Below the pieces are notes generated by a model, which saw nothing but the letters and a program-made list of their open reading frames with translations, was not told where the DNA came from and ran no database searches. Positions 8,811-17,386 of a stretch of 64,000 nt of DNA are shown piece by piece. The translations under genes were made by a program, and so were the position numbers. Position 1 is the stretch's first letter. Each line of letters begins with the position of its first letter. This DNA comes from Mucilaginibacter gossypiicola (GTDB lineage Bacteria; Bacteroidota; Bacteroidia; Sphingobacteriales; Sphingobacteriaceae): contig NZ_FOCL01000004.1 in NCBI RefSeq assembly GCF_900110105.1, positions 248,001 through 312,000 on the forward strand. Reading direction: 5' to 3'.

Positions 8811-10421
8811 TTATTTTTTGCGGGCATAAGCCAGCGAAGCGGCGACAAAGTTAATAAAAAGTGGGTGCGGATTAGCAACTGTTGATTTTAATTCGGGGTG
8901 AAATTGCGAACCAACAAAAAACGGGTGGTTTTTTAACTCAACAATCTCCACCAGGCCATTGTCAGGATTTATGCCCGATGGGGTAAGGCCGGCGGCCTCA
9001 TATTGTTTAAGGTAGTCATTATTAAACTCATAACGGTGGCGATGCCTTTCCGAAATATGGTTTTTGCCGTAAATAGCCGCTGCTTTTGTACCTTTTTTAA
9101 TATCACAAGGATAAGCGCCTAAACGCATTGTCCCGCCTTTCAGGGTGATGTTTTTCTGATCTTCCATCATGCCGATAACCGGATGCGGTGTTTCAGGGTT
9201 CATTTCAGTACTATTGGCTTCTTCAAGGCCTAATACATGGCGGCCAAATTCAACCACAGCGCATTGCATACCTAAACAGATACCAAAGAAGGGGATATTA
9301 TTTTCGCGCACATGACGGATAGCCTGAATCTTACCTTCAAAACCACGCTCACCAAAGCCAGGGGCAACCAATACACCGTGTACGCCCTTCAACTTTTCAA
9401 CAGCGTTTTCAGGTGTTAATTGTTCTGACGGGATGTATTCAACGCGTACTTTACATTCCTGTTTAGCACCGGCATGTATAAAAGCTTCGGTGATTGATTT
9501 ATAAGCATCCGGTAGCTCAACATATTTACCAACTAACGCAATACGTACATCGGCTGTTGGGTTTTTAAGGCGCCCAAGGAAATCTTTCCAGTTTTCGAGG
9601 CTTGGTTCGTTTTTGTGCGGAAGCTTTAGTTTGGTCAATACGGTTTTGTCAAGCTGCTCTTTCAGCATTAACAAAGGCACGTCATAAATACTTGGCGCGT
9701 CAATTGATTCAATAACAGCGTTGATGTTTACGTTACAGAACTGGGCAATTTTTTTACGGATATCGTTAGTGAGGTGATGCTCGGTACGGCAAACCAATAC
9801 ATCTGGCTGGATACCATATTCAAGCAACATTTTTACCGAGTGCTGTGTAGGTTTAGTTTTCAATTCGCCGGCAGCAGCAAGGAAAGGCACCAAAGTAAGG
9901 TGAATAACCAAAGAGTTGTTTGAGCCAATCTCCCAGCGGAATTGCCTTACAGCCTCAATATATGGCAATGATTCAATATCGCCTACAGTACCGCCAAGCT
10001 CGGTGATCACGATGTCATATTCGCCGTTTTCGCCCAGGATGCGGAAGTTTCTTTTAATTTCGTCGGTAATGTGAGGTACTACCTGTACAGTTTTTCCTAA
10101 AAAAGCACCTTCACGTTCTTTATTGATCACGTTTTGATAAATACGACCGGTAGTGATGTTATTAGCTTTTGAAGTAGGGGTGTTCAGGAAGCGCTCGTAG
10201 TGGCCAAGATCAAGGTCGGTTTCGGCACCATCTTCAGTAACATAGCATTCGCCGTGTTCATAGGGGTTAAGCGTTCCCGGATCGATATTGATATAGGGAT
10301 CGAACTTTTGGATGGTTACGCGATAACCGCGTGATTGAAGGAGTTTGGCTAAAGAAGCAGAGATTATACCTTTTCCTAACGATGAGGTAACACCGCCCGT
10401 AACAAAAATATATTTAGTCAT
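8811..10421 (-). CDS. pyrG: CTP synthase
   Basis: A 536-residue enzyme that converts UTP, ATP and glutamine to CTP. Residues 1-270 are the synthase domain, beginning KYIFVTGGVTSSLGKG. The C-terminal class I glutamine amidotransferase domain has GICLGMQCA (nucleophile Cys) and a terminal GSQFHPE triad segment. The length is typical. A TACTTTTG -7 box lies 60 bp upstream (10488 to 10481, minus strand), and yidC follows at 22 nt. There is no sign of alteration. Confidence 0.98.
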   Translation of the reverse strand: MTKYIFVTGGVTSSLGKGIISASLAKLLQSRGYRVTIQKFDPYINIDPGTLNPYEHGECYVTEDGAETDLDLGHYERFLNTPTSKANNITTGRIYQNVINKEREGAFLGKTVQVVPHITDEIKRNFRILGENGEYDIVITELGGTVGDIESLPYIEAVRQFRWEIGSNNSLVIHLTLVPFLAAAGELKTKPTQHSVKMLLEYGIQPDVLVCRTEHHLTNDIRKKIAQFCNVNINAVIESIDAPSIYDVPLLMLKEQLDKTVLTKLKLPHKNEPSLENWKDFLGRLKNPTADVRIALVGKYVELPDAYKSITEAFIHAGAKQECKVRVEYIPSEQLTPENAVEKLKGVHGVLVAPGFGERGFEGKIQAIRHVRENNIPFFGICLGMQCAVVEFGRHVLGLEEANSTEMNPETPHPVIGMMEDQKNITLKGGTMRLGAYPCDIKKGTKAAAIYGKNHISERHRHRYEFNNDYLKQYEAAGLTPSGINPDNGLVEIVELKNHPFFVGSQFHPELKSTVANPHPLFINFVAASLAYARKK

Positions 10422-10480
10422 GATTTTTTTTGAAAATGACCGGGCTTTTATACCGCGACCAATTGTTTCTGTACGGGATA

Positions 10481-10488
10481 CAAAAGTA
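10481..10488 (-). promoter_or_regulatory. Promoter -7 box for pyrG
   Basis: On the minus strand the sequence reads TACTTTTG, an exact match to the Bacteroidota TAnnTTTG -7 element, giving a leader of about 55 nt. No convincing -33 box was found at the usual distance. Confidence 0.6.
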
Positions 10489-10618
10489 CGAAAATTTTCA
10501 CGCTTCGGCGTATCTGTTTTTCAAAAAAGGAAACTGTTAATGTGTTTTGTTTGTAAGTTTCTTTTAAAGAGTAAGTTAGGTATTTGTTTGCAGGAGGTGT
10601 GCCGAAAGTGAGGCGGTG

Positions 10619-12151
10619 TTAAACACTTTCCTTTTGCCTGCTGTACAACTCAATTTTGCGGTGCAGTTCGTTGGGGTTAAAAGGTTTGCTTACGTAATCG
10701 TTCATGCCAACCGTAAATGCCATATCCTGGATATCAAGCATAGCAGATGCAGTGAGGGCTATTATTGGCAATTTTTTGTATTTGTCGCCCGGTAGTTCGC
10801 GTATGGCACGGGTAGCCTGATAGCCATCCATTTCGGGCATTTGCAGGTCCATTAAAACCATATCATAGTTACGGGTTTGCACCAGCATTAAAGCAATTTC
10901 GCCGTTTTCGGCCACATCGCATTCAACCTCCCATTGTTTCATAAATTGTTTGGCCAGTATCACGTTGATCTGGTTATCCTCGGCAATTAACAGCCTTGTG
11001 CCTTTGAGGCTTTTTAAGCGATAAAATTCATCGCCATCGGCTGTGCTGCTCAATTGTCTTTTACTGTTTTTAAAGGTAAGGCTGAAGTTAAATACCGAGC
11101 CTTTTCCATATTCACTTTCAACGGCAATGTCGCTGCCAAGCAGTTGCAGCAGGCGTTTGGTAATAGTTAGCCCTAATCCCGTGCCGCCATATTTGCGTGT
11201 GGTATCTGAGCTTGCCTGGCTAAAACTTTCAAAAATATGATCAATTTTATCTGGCGTTATGCCTATACCTGTATCGGCTATTTCAAAATCAATGGTTGAT
11301 GAGTCAATTGTGCTGTTGGCTAACGACGCGGTTACCGTTACTTTCCCTTTATGGGTAAATTTTACAGCATTGCTCATCAGGTTGGTGAGAATCTGGCCCA
11401 GGCGTACCGGATCGCCAATAATAGCATTGGGCAGGTCCTGATCCATCATTAGCTTTATCTGGATGTTTTTTTCGTTTGCCTTTTGCAGCAGGGCCAGTCG
11501 GATATTTTTAATCAGATCGGTGAGACTGAAATCAACGCTTTCAAACTCAACTCCACCAGCCTCTATCTTGCTGAAATCCAATATATCGTTGATGAGGACT
11601 AATAGGTTTTCGGCCGAAAACTTGAGGAAGTTCAGAAACTCCATTTGTTCCGGTTTCGGATCCTGGTGTATGAGGAGGTGCGTAAAACCGATAACCGCGT
11701 TCATCGGCGTACGGATTTCGTGGCTCATGATACTCAGGAACTGCGCTTTGGCCATAGCCGCCTTTTCGGCAAGTTCTTTTGAGTTAATGAGTGCAACTTC
11801 CAGTTCTTTAGCTTTTGCTATCCGCTCATGTAAAAAACTGATGATATGGATGAGGTCATCGTCCGAGTCGGAGATGTTTAGTTCAGCATCAGGATTAAGC
11901 GCTTTTATAGCTTCTTTTAACTGAGAGATAGAACGCTGTTTGATCTCGTTTTGCAATCTCAGGTTATCAGTAACCGTTACATATTCACGCTCACTTACGT
12001 TAAAGGCATGATCTGCCAGTTTTATCGACTTTTCAAAATTTTTAAAGCTATTGTTTACTGCACCTAAAAACTGCAAAATAGCACCATCTTCCAGGTATTG
12101 CGCCGGGAGCAATTTCTTAATCTGCTTATCCAATAAGTGATGGTACTCCAT
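10619..12151 (-). CDS. Hybrid histidine kinase with C-terminal receiver domain
   Basis: A 510-residue cytosolic hybrid kinase. The N-terminal ~120 residues are helical/coiled-coil with no recognisable sensor domain and no membrane segment. HisKA contains SHEIRTPMNAV (His144). The HATPase_c domain has NLMSNAVKF, DTGIGI and GTGLGL. The receiver domain carries MDLQMPEMDG (Asp435), LTASA and a KPF lysine. It begins 3 nt after the FIST-domain gene on the same strand, so the FIST protein is probably its sensory partner. No DNA-binding output domain is encoded, so a separate phosphotransfer partner or response regulator elsewhere is implied. Confidence 0.93.
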   Translation of the reverse strand: MEYHHLLDKQIKKLLPAQYLEDGAILQFLGAVNNSFKNFEKSIKLADHAFNVSEREYVTVTDNLRLQNEIKQRSISQLKEAIKALNPDAELNISDSDDDLIHIISFLHERIAKAKELEVALINSKELAEKAAMAKAQFLSIMSHEIRTPMNAVIGFTHLLIHQDPKPEQMEFLNFLKFSAENLLVLINDILDFSKIEAGGVEFESVDFSLTDLIKNIRLALLQKANEKNIQIKLMMDQDLPNAIIGDPVRLGQILTNLMSNAVKFTHKGKVTVTASLANSTIDSSTIDFEIADTGIGITPDKIDHIFESFSQASSDTTRKYGGTGLGLTITKRLLQLLGSDIAVESEYGKGSVFNFSLTFKNSKRQLSSTADGDEFYRLKSLKGTRLLIAEDNQINVILAKQFMKQWEVECDVAENGEIALMLVQTRNYDMVLMDLQMPEMDGYQATRAIRELPGDKYKKLPIIALTASAMLDIQDMAFTVGMNDYVSKPFNPNELHRKIELYSRQKESV

Positions 12152-12154
12152 AAA

Positions 12155-13291
12155 TCAGCGTTCGGTAAAGGTTGTGATAGTCATGGTTTGGTTGTGTAGC
12201 TCGCAATTTGACCCTTTATTAAGGGGGGATAATTCTCCATACGAATAAAAGCCAGCCATAGATGTTTTATCGCCGAAAATATGTTTAGCTGCCATTAATT
12301 CCTCGTCTGTACGCTCGTTAAGCACTAATTTACGGCCTACGCAGCTAATCAATATCGCCAGGTCTGCCTGTTCGGGGCCAATTACAGCGTCGGTTGCGGC
12401 TGATGAGGAAGCGCTTATCAGTTTATCAAAATTGGCTTTCATCAGGCGTACTTTACTGCCCTCGGGCAGGTTGCCGGCAAAAGTCATTGATTTTTCCTCC
12501 TCGTTAACGCTCAAAATAGTCCGTACCAGTTTTTTGTCGGAGCCTTCAATAGTTAACGATAATGGAAACAGCAGTGCGGAGCCAGGTAGTTCTTTCGCAT
12601 ACTCGCCCAGATATTCTTTGTAAAGATCCAGTGCACTCTTTCCGTCTATCTCAAAAAGTACATTTTTATCCGACCGGCTGATTGTCCGTTGCGGCCCAAA
12701 CTCTTCCCAGCCGCCACTTGAGCCATGACTAATGTGCAGGTTATCGCCATAAAAACCAATGGCTATTACATTACCTTGTGTGGGAGCGGCGTTGAGGCTT
12801 GTAAATGTACTGCTGAACCGCGCCGCATCGCCGGCCAAACCGCCGCTAACGGGAACCTTATCGGGATTATCGCGGTTAAAACCATCAACCAGTTCGCTGC
12901 CGTTTATAAAAGTACCGTCGGATATGATAAATACACAATTTAGGCCTTTTTTATCCAGCTGCGCCATCAGGAAAGCACCGGTTTCGGCGCTATTGGCTTG
13001 TGCGTTTACATGGGTAGCTGTACAGGCTATGGTTGATTTTTCCAACTCAATTGCAGTTACAACTATGCTGTCATCATATACATCACTGCCTATGATTTCG
13101 CCAGATGTAGAGGCAAAGACGATATTGGCATTAGGATAACCCGTTTTAAGATAATCATAAATTTGGGGAGCAGTAATTAGCTGTGGTGCCCCAAAAGCAA
13201 GTACCAGCTGGCATTTTTCAGCATTAAAGTTAGGATCGGCAAAGTAGTTTACCCAACCATTGTGTACAAAGTGATGTTGCCTTATCCTCAT
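12155..13291 (-). CDS. FIST domain sensory protein (FIST_N plus FIST_C)
   Basis: A 378-residue soluble protein. The FIST_N half has features such as ISDGTFINGSELVDGFN, GGLAGDAARF and GFYGDNLHISHGSSGGW. FIST_C includes SALDLYKEYLG, and the C-terminal region includes MAGFYSYGELSP. FIST domains are predicted small-ligand sensors in signal transduction. The tight coupling (3 nt) to the hybrid kinase downstream supports a two-protein sensor module. The ligand is unknown; amino acids have been suggested for the family. The start ATG at 13291 fits the family N-terminus. Confidence 0.9.
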   Translation of the reverse strand: MRIRQHHFVHNGWVNYFADPNFNAEKCQLVLAFGAPQLITAPQIYDYLKTGYPNANIVFASTSGEIIGSDVYDDSIVVTAIELEKSTIACTATHVNAQANSAETGAFLMAQLDKKGLNCVFIISDGTFINGSELVDGFNRDNPDKVPVSGGLAGDAARFSSTFTSLNAAPTQGNVIAIGFYGDNLHISHGSSGGWEEFGPQRTISRSDKNVLFEIDGKSALDLYKEYLGEYAKELPGSALLFPLSLTIEGSDKKLVRTILSVNEEEKSMTFAGNLPEGSKVRLMKANFDKLISASSSAATDAVIGPEQADLAILISCVGRKLVLNERTDEELMAAKHIFGDKTSMAGFYSYGELSPLNKGSNCELHNQTMTITTFTER

Positions 13292-13555
13292 AGTGGTTTC
13301 AGGTTAATAACACTGCTATGCTATACATGAAGTTAATGAATTACAAAGCAATAATTGGTTAAAATACTAAAGTATTAAACGGATTGTTGTTATGGTAAAT
13401 AAACTTAATTTTAATAGTAGAGCTATGTTGCAATCGTTTAAGCAGCCGTTAATATTACTCGTTTGATTGCTTATACGAAAGAGTTACAGTAAGGTTGTAA
13501 GCGCAGCAAACGATGCTTTAAAAATTTAAGGAGGTTGATATTTAAATAGTAAAAA

Positions 13556-14290
13556 CTATATATCAAATTTCAATTTCTCCAAATCCTCCGGTACATCAAC
13601 CGCGTGGGTTTCCAGTTCGGTTTCGGCAACTTTAATGCGGTAGCCGTTATCTATCCAACGGAGTTGCTCCAGGCTTTCGGCTTTTTCAAGCGGGGATACC
13701 GGTAGTTTGGTAACTTCCTGCAATACATCTGCGCGATAACCGTAGATGCCAATGTGTTTAAAAAAGGCATGAAATTCCAGCCAGTTTTCAGGCTCCTGGC
13801 CGCGGATGTGGGGCAGGGTGGCCCGGGAAAAATATATAGCTTCTGATAGTTTGTTGATTACCACCTTGGGCGAATTGGCGTTATGCAGTTCCTGTTCGGT
13901 CAGGATTCTTTTTACAAGGGTGGCCAGTTGTGTATCCTGGTCATTAAAGCAGGTGGTTAGTTTAGTGATCTGTTCGGGATCTATAAAAGGCTCATCGCCC
14001 TGGATATTGATGATTACATCATAGCCCGGATGCAGGCGGGCTACTTCGGCACAGCGGTCGGTGCCGCTTTGGTGGTTGGCGCCTGTCATTACAGCAACGC
14101 CGCCAAAACTGTTTACATGGTTAAAAATCCGGTCATCATCGGTAGCTACGATAACTTCGCTCAGGCTTAGGCACTTTTTAGCCTGCTCATACACACGTTG
14201 GATCATGGTTTTACCACCGATATCAACCAGTGGTTTACCGGGAAAACGTGACGACGCGTAGCGGGCTGGGATAATGCCTAAGATTTTCAT
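13556..14290 (-). CDS. kdsB: 3-deoxy-manno-octulosonate cytidylyltransferase (CMP-KDO synthetase)
   Basis: A 244-residue cytosolic enzyme that activates KDO with CTP for lipopolysaccharide core synthesis. The N-terminal nucleotide-binding motif IPARYASSRFPGKPL, the NIQGDEPFI motif and the HIGIYGYR segment are diagnostic. The length matches the family (about 245-255). It lies 10 nt after the deoxynucleoside kinase gene on the same strand and is probably in the trpS-dnk-kdsB transcription unit, although a hairpin separates trpS from the other two. Confidence 0.97.
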   Translation of the reverse strand: MKILGIIPARYASSRFPGKPLVDIGGKTMIQRVYEQAKKCLSLSEVIVATDDDRIFNHVNSFGGVAVMTGANHQSGTDRCAEVARLHPGYDVIINIQGDEPFIDPEQITKLTTCFNDQDTQLATLVKRILTEQELHNANSPKVVINKLSEAIYFSRATLPHIRGQEPENWLEFHAFFKHIGIYGYRADVLQEVTKLPVSPLEKAESLEQLRWIDNGYRIKVAETELETHAVDVPEDLEKLKFDI

Positions 14291-14300
14291 TCAAAACTAA

Positions 14301-14915
14301 TTAAAACAACCCGTTAATTTCCCTCTCAATCAGGTTCACAATGGTAGCCATGTCTTCGGTGTTGTTGGCAAAATCAAGATTGTCTTTATCAAGGATCAGG
14401 AGTTTACCCAATTTATAGTTGTTGATCCATTTATCATACTTCTCGTTCAGTTTTGAAAGGTAGTCTAAACGGATGCCTATTTCGTACTCACGGCCCCGGC
14501 GCTGGATATTGCTTACCAGGGTAGGTACCGATGCCTTAAGATAAACCAGCAGATCGGGTGGTTTAATAAACTCGGTTATATTCTGAAAAATTGATTCGTA
14601 GTTTTCGTAGTCGCGGGTAGTCATCAAACCCATATCATGCAGGTTTTCCGCAAAAATATAGGCATCCTCATAAATGGTACGGTCCTGAATGATGTTGTGC
14701 CCGCTTTTTTGGATATCGATGATTTGGCGGTAACGGCTATTCAGGAAGTAGATTTGCAGGTTAAAGCTCCAGCGTTTCATATCGCTGTAAAAATCCTCTA
14801 AATAAGGGTTGTTATCTACAGCTTCATACAATGGGTCCCACCCGTAATTTTTGGTCAGCATCTCGGTAAGGGTAGTTTTTCCGGCGCCAATATTTCCTAC
14901 AATAGCTAAGTGCAT
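14301..14915 (-). CDS. Deoxynucleoside kinase (dNK/dGK family)
   Basis: A 204-residue kinase that phosphorylates deoxynucleosides in the salvage pathway. The P-loop GNIGAGKTT is at residues ~7-15. It is followed by the DRTIYEDAYIF motif (the ERD/DRS-type region) and the lid-containing RRGREYEIGI segment. This is the typical Bacteroidota short form. The neighbours are kdsB (10 nt downstream) and trpS (107 nt upstream, with a hairpin in between). Whether it prefers dA, dG or dC cannot be decided from the sequence. Confidence 0.92.
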   Translation of the reverse strand: MHLAIVGNIGAGKTTLTEMLTKNYGWDPLYEAVDNNPYLEDFYSDMKRWSFNLQIYFLNSRYRQIIDIQKSGHNIIQDRTIYEDAYIFAENLHDMGLMTTRDYENYESIFQNITEFIKPPDLLVYLKASVPTLVSNIQRRGREYEIGIRLDYLSKLNEKYDKWINNYKLGKLLILDKDNLDFANNTEDMATIVNLIEREINGLF

Positions 14916-14956
14916 ATTTTTTTGTTGATGTCTGAATCAGAATTTTTCTAATTTAC

Positions 14957-15003
14957 AGAATTGTCAGAATTAAAAAAGTTTTCACTTAAATTCTGACAAT
15001 TCT
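14957..15003. terminator. Hairpin between trpS and the deoxynucleoside kinase gene
   Basis: A perfect 15-bp inverted repeat (AGAATTGTCAGAATT and its complement) flanks a 17-nt loop just after the trpS stop codon on the minus strand. It is a likely terminator or attenuator. The region also repeats CAGAATT several times. Confidence 0.55.
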
Positions 15004-15022
15004 TAAATCCTGAAAATTCTGA

Positions 15023-16018
15023 TCAAAATTTCCTGAAGCCGATGATCTCTCTAACCTCTCTTATTGTTTTTGATGCGCTTTCGCGGGCTTTTTCTGCTCC
15101 CATTTCGGCTACCTTACGCAGGTAATCAGCATCATTAGCAATGGCGTTGATCCTGTCGCGGATAGGGGCGGTTGCCAGTACCATATCTTCGGCAAGCTGT
15201 TTTTTTAGATCGCCATAGCGGATAGCCATCTTATTATATAGTTCGTCAAAGTGGGCAACGGTATCCGGCGTTGATACTACTTTCATCAAATCAAACAGGT
15301 TTTGGATTTCCTGTGGTTTTTGCTGGTTTTCAACTGTTGGTCCGCTGTCTGTTACTGCACGCATTACCTTTTTGCGGATAGCTTCAGGAGTATCGCCCAA
15401 AAATATAGCATTGCCTTCGCCTTCCGATTTGCCCATTTTTCCTTTGCCATCTAAGCCCGGGATCTTTACCAAACTTTCGCCAAAGCTAAAAGCAAAAGGC
15501 TCAGGGAAATAATCGTGATTATAAAGCCTGTTGAACCGGTTGCCAAAAGTGCGGGCCATTTCAAGGTGTTGCTCCTGGTCTTTACCAACAGGTACCTTTA
15601 CGGCTTTGTGGATAATGATATCGGCAGCCATTAATACCGGATAGGTTAACAGACCTGCGTTCACATTTTCGGGGTTGGCGCGAACTTTATCTTTAAAAGA
15701 AGTGGCACGTTCCAGCTCGCCCAGATAAGCGTTCATGTTCAGGTACAAGTATAGTTCGGTAACCTCCGGAACGTCGGATTGTACGTATATCGTAGCCTTT
15801 TCAGGGTCGATACCGGCAGCTAAATATTCTATCAGCACCTGTTTTACATTGCCATGTAAATTGGCAGGTGTGGGGTGTGTAGTTAACGAGTGGAGGTCGG
15901 CAATAAAGAAAAAGCAGTTATATTCATGCTGCATTTTTATAAAGTTTTGCAACGCTCCGTAATAATTTCCTAAGTGTAAGTTTCCGGTCGATCGGATACC
16001 ACTAACAACAGTCTCCAT
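15023..16018 (-). CDS. trpS: Tryptophan--tRNA ligase
   Basis: A 331-residue class I aminoacyl-tRNA synthetase. The HIGH-type motif is in TGNLHLGNYYGAL (residues ~11-23), and the KMSKS-type loop is GKMGKSEGEGN. The length fits the short bacterial TrpS. It is divergent from plsC with a gap of only 37 bp. A -7-like box TACTTTCG (minus strand, 16033 to 16026) is very close to the ATG, so the transcript may be nearly leaderless. Confidence 0.97.
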   Translation of the reverse strand: METVVSGIRSTGNLHLGNYYGALQNFIKMQHEYNCFFFIADLHSLTTHPTPANLHGNVKQVLIEYLAAGIDPEKATIYVQSDVPEVTELYLYLNMNAYLGELERATSFKDKVRANPENVNAGLLTYPVLMAADIIIHKAVKVPVGKDQEQHLEMARTFGNRFNRLYNHDYFPEPFAFSFGESLVKIPGLDGKGKMGKSEGEGNAIFLGDTPEAIRKKVMRAVTDSGPTVENQQKPQEIQNLFDLMKVVSTPDTVAHFDELYNKMAIRYGDLKKQLAEDMVLATAPIRDRINAIANDADYLRKVAEMGAEKARESASKTIREVREIIGFRKF

Positions 16019-16044
16019 AGTGTGGCGAAAGTAAGGAATTTTTC

Positions 16045-16052
16045 TATTTTTG
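16045..16052 (+). promoter_or_regulatory. Promoter -7 box for plsC, abutting the start codon
   Basis: TATTTTTG matches TAnnTTTG exactly and ends 3 bp before the ATG at 16056. Transcription would start at or inside the first codons, so a leaderless mRNA or use of the ATG at 16065 is likely. Confidence 0.5.
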
Positions 16053-16055
16053 GTG

Positions 16056-16850
16056 ATGATGAAAATGATATTGAGAAAAGTGCACGTATACCTTTACATT
16101 GTGAGCGTAGCCCTTGGCTACCTTATATTATGGCCTTTTTTCTATTATTTTTCGCGCAGCCCTGAGCGTTATCGTACGCTCAATTCATTCAGAAGGCTTT
16201 GGGGATTAGTTAGTTCGGCCTTTGTTGGGATTTTTTACCGTTTTGAATACGAACAACCTATCGACTGGAGCAAGCCATACATCATTTGCCCCAATCATAG
16301 CTCAAACCTTGATATTTCGGCAATGTGTATCCTGGTGAAAAGCAATTGCTGTTTTATGGGTAAGCAAGAACTTGAGAATGGCCTTGTAACCGGTCTTTTT
16401 TTTCGTACGGTGGATATCCCTGTTAATCGGGACAGCAAAATGTCTTCGTTCCGGGCGTTTAAAAAAGCGTCCGAAAAATTACAGGAAGGTGTATCGCTTA
16501 TCATCTTTCCCGAAGGTGGTATTTCAGACAACTACCCACCTCAGCTTTGTCCGTTTAAAAACGGTCCTTTCAGGCTGGCCATAGAACTTAAAATACCTAT
16601 TATCCCTGTATCATCGGCAAATACCTGGCAAATACTTTGGGATACAGGCACCAAGCATGGCAGCAGGCCCGGCTTTTGCAAATTTAAAGTTCATAAGCCT
16701 GTTGAAACCGCTCATCTAACCGTCGACAATGCTGATGCCTTGCGTGACGAGGTGTTTGAAATTATAAATAATCATTTAAAACAGGGAGAAGTTACAACTA
16801 CTTATGGTAGTCAATTTTCGGGCACTATGCAGCAGACCGGGAATTTGTAA
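16056..16850 (+). CDS. plsC: 1-acyl-sn-glycerol-3-phosphate acyltransferase
   Basis: A membrane-associated acyltransferase of about 264 residues that makes phosphatidic acid. An N-terminal hydrophobic helix is followed by the HX4D motif in PNHSSNLD, the GKQEL region, and the FPEGGISDN motif that binds the acyl acceptor. An open frame extends to a TTG at 16050, but the ATG at 16056, 16059 or 16065 is preferred. A promoter -7 box at 16045-16052 suggests that the shortest choices are realistic. A decayed copy of this gene's C-terminal end lies directly downstream (16855-16941). Confidence 0.93.
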   Translation: MMKMILRKVHVYLYIVSVALGYLILWPFFYYFSRSPERYRTLNSFRRLWGLVSSAFVGIFYRFEYEQPIDWSKPYIICPNHSSNLDISAMCILVKSNCCFMGKQELENGLVTGLFFRTVDIPVNRDSKMSSFRAFKKASEKLQEGVSLIIFPEGGISDNYPPQLCPFKNGPFRLAIELKIPIIPVSSANTWQILWDTGTKHGSRPGFCKFKVHKPVETAHLTVDNADALRDEVFEIINNHLKQGEVTTTYGSQFSGTMQQTGNL

Positions 16851-16858
16851 TATATTTG
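16851..16858 (+). promoter_or_regulatory. Promoter -7 box upstream of gatC
   Basis: TATATTTG matches TAnnTTTG exactly and begins right after the plsC stop codon. A start here would give gatC a leader of about 90 nt, composed mostly of the plsC-like remnant. Confidence 0.55.
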
Positions 16859-16941
16859 TACATAAACCCATTGAAACGGCCTGTTTAACTTTAAATAATG
16901 CCTGCGCTTTGCGCGATGAGGTTTACATTATTATAAAATAA
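16855..16941 (+). pseudogene. Remnant of a second plsC copy (C-terminal 26 codons)
   Basis: Read in frame from 16861, the DNA encodes HKPIETACLTLNNACALRDE and then VYIIIK before a TAA at 16939. This matches the plsC C-terminal region encoded from 16692 (HKPVETAHLTVDNADALRDE...) at 18 of 26 residues. Eleven of the 18 identical residues use a different synonymous codon, so the copy diverged under protein-level selection before it was truncated. It has no start codon and no upstream domain, so it is a scar of a deleted tandem paralogue. Confidence 0.8.
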
Positions 16942-16955
16942 AAATTGCAACAGGC

Positions 16956-17246
16956 ATGACCATTGATAAAGAAACCGTTGAAAAAGTAGCCCACCTGGCC
17001 CGCCTTGAACTTACCGAAACCGAAGTACAGGATGCGATGAAGGATATGAGTAAGATCCTTGATTTTATGGCTAAATTGAATGAGGTGGATACTACGGGTG
17101 TTGAACCGCTGGTGTATATGACCACCGGCGCCAACGTACTACGTGAGGATGTGGTTAAACAACAAATTACCCACGAAGAAGCTTTGGAAAATGCCCCTAA
17201 ACATGATGATGATTACTTTTTAGTAGCCAAGGTTATTGAGAAGTAA
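16956..17246 (+). CDS. gatC: Asp-tRNA(Asn)/Glu-tRNA(Gln) amidotransferase subunit C
   Basis: A 96-residue subunit that stabilises the GatAB amidotransferase, needed for transamidation of misacylated tRNAs. Family features are IDKETVEKVAHLARLELTE at the N-terminus, MSKILDFMAKLNEVDT, and the LREDVV segment near residue 65. gatA and gatB are not adjacent. It is preceded by a -7 box and the plsC remnant. Confidence 0.95.
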   Translation: MTIDKETVEKVAHLARLELTETEVQDAMKDMSKILDFMAKLNEVDTTGVEPLVYMTTGANVLREDVVKQQITHEEALENAPKHDDDYFLVAKVIEK

Positions 17247-17248
17247 GT

Positions 17249-17335
17249 TCGAAGTCGTAAGTTTAGAGTCTTAAGTCTACGATCTTATAGTTAAGTATAA
17301 AATAACTTTCGACTAAAAACTTAAGACTTTCGACT
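17249..17335. repeat. Imperfect inverted repeat between gatC and the ABC ATPase gene
   Basis: The segment TCGAAGTCGTAAGTTT near 17249 is an approximate inverted copy of AAACTTAAGACTTTCGA near 17317. It is rich in GTCTTAAG/CTTAAGAC words. A 17-nt stretch starting CGACTAAAAACTTAAGA (17310) recurs with one mismatch at 6933, so this is a shared intergenic word. It may act as a weak terminator for gatC. Confidence 0.4.
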
Positions 17336-17386
17336 TTAATACTGTAACATTAGGTACCCATGTGCAGTCCAAACAAAAAATAATTC

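Noticed and set aside
14292..14299. TAGTTTTG -7-like box before kdsB
   Set aside because: It is too close to the kdsB ATG to give even a leaderless start and lies at the stop region of the upstream gene. Probably chance.
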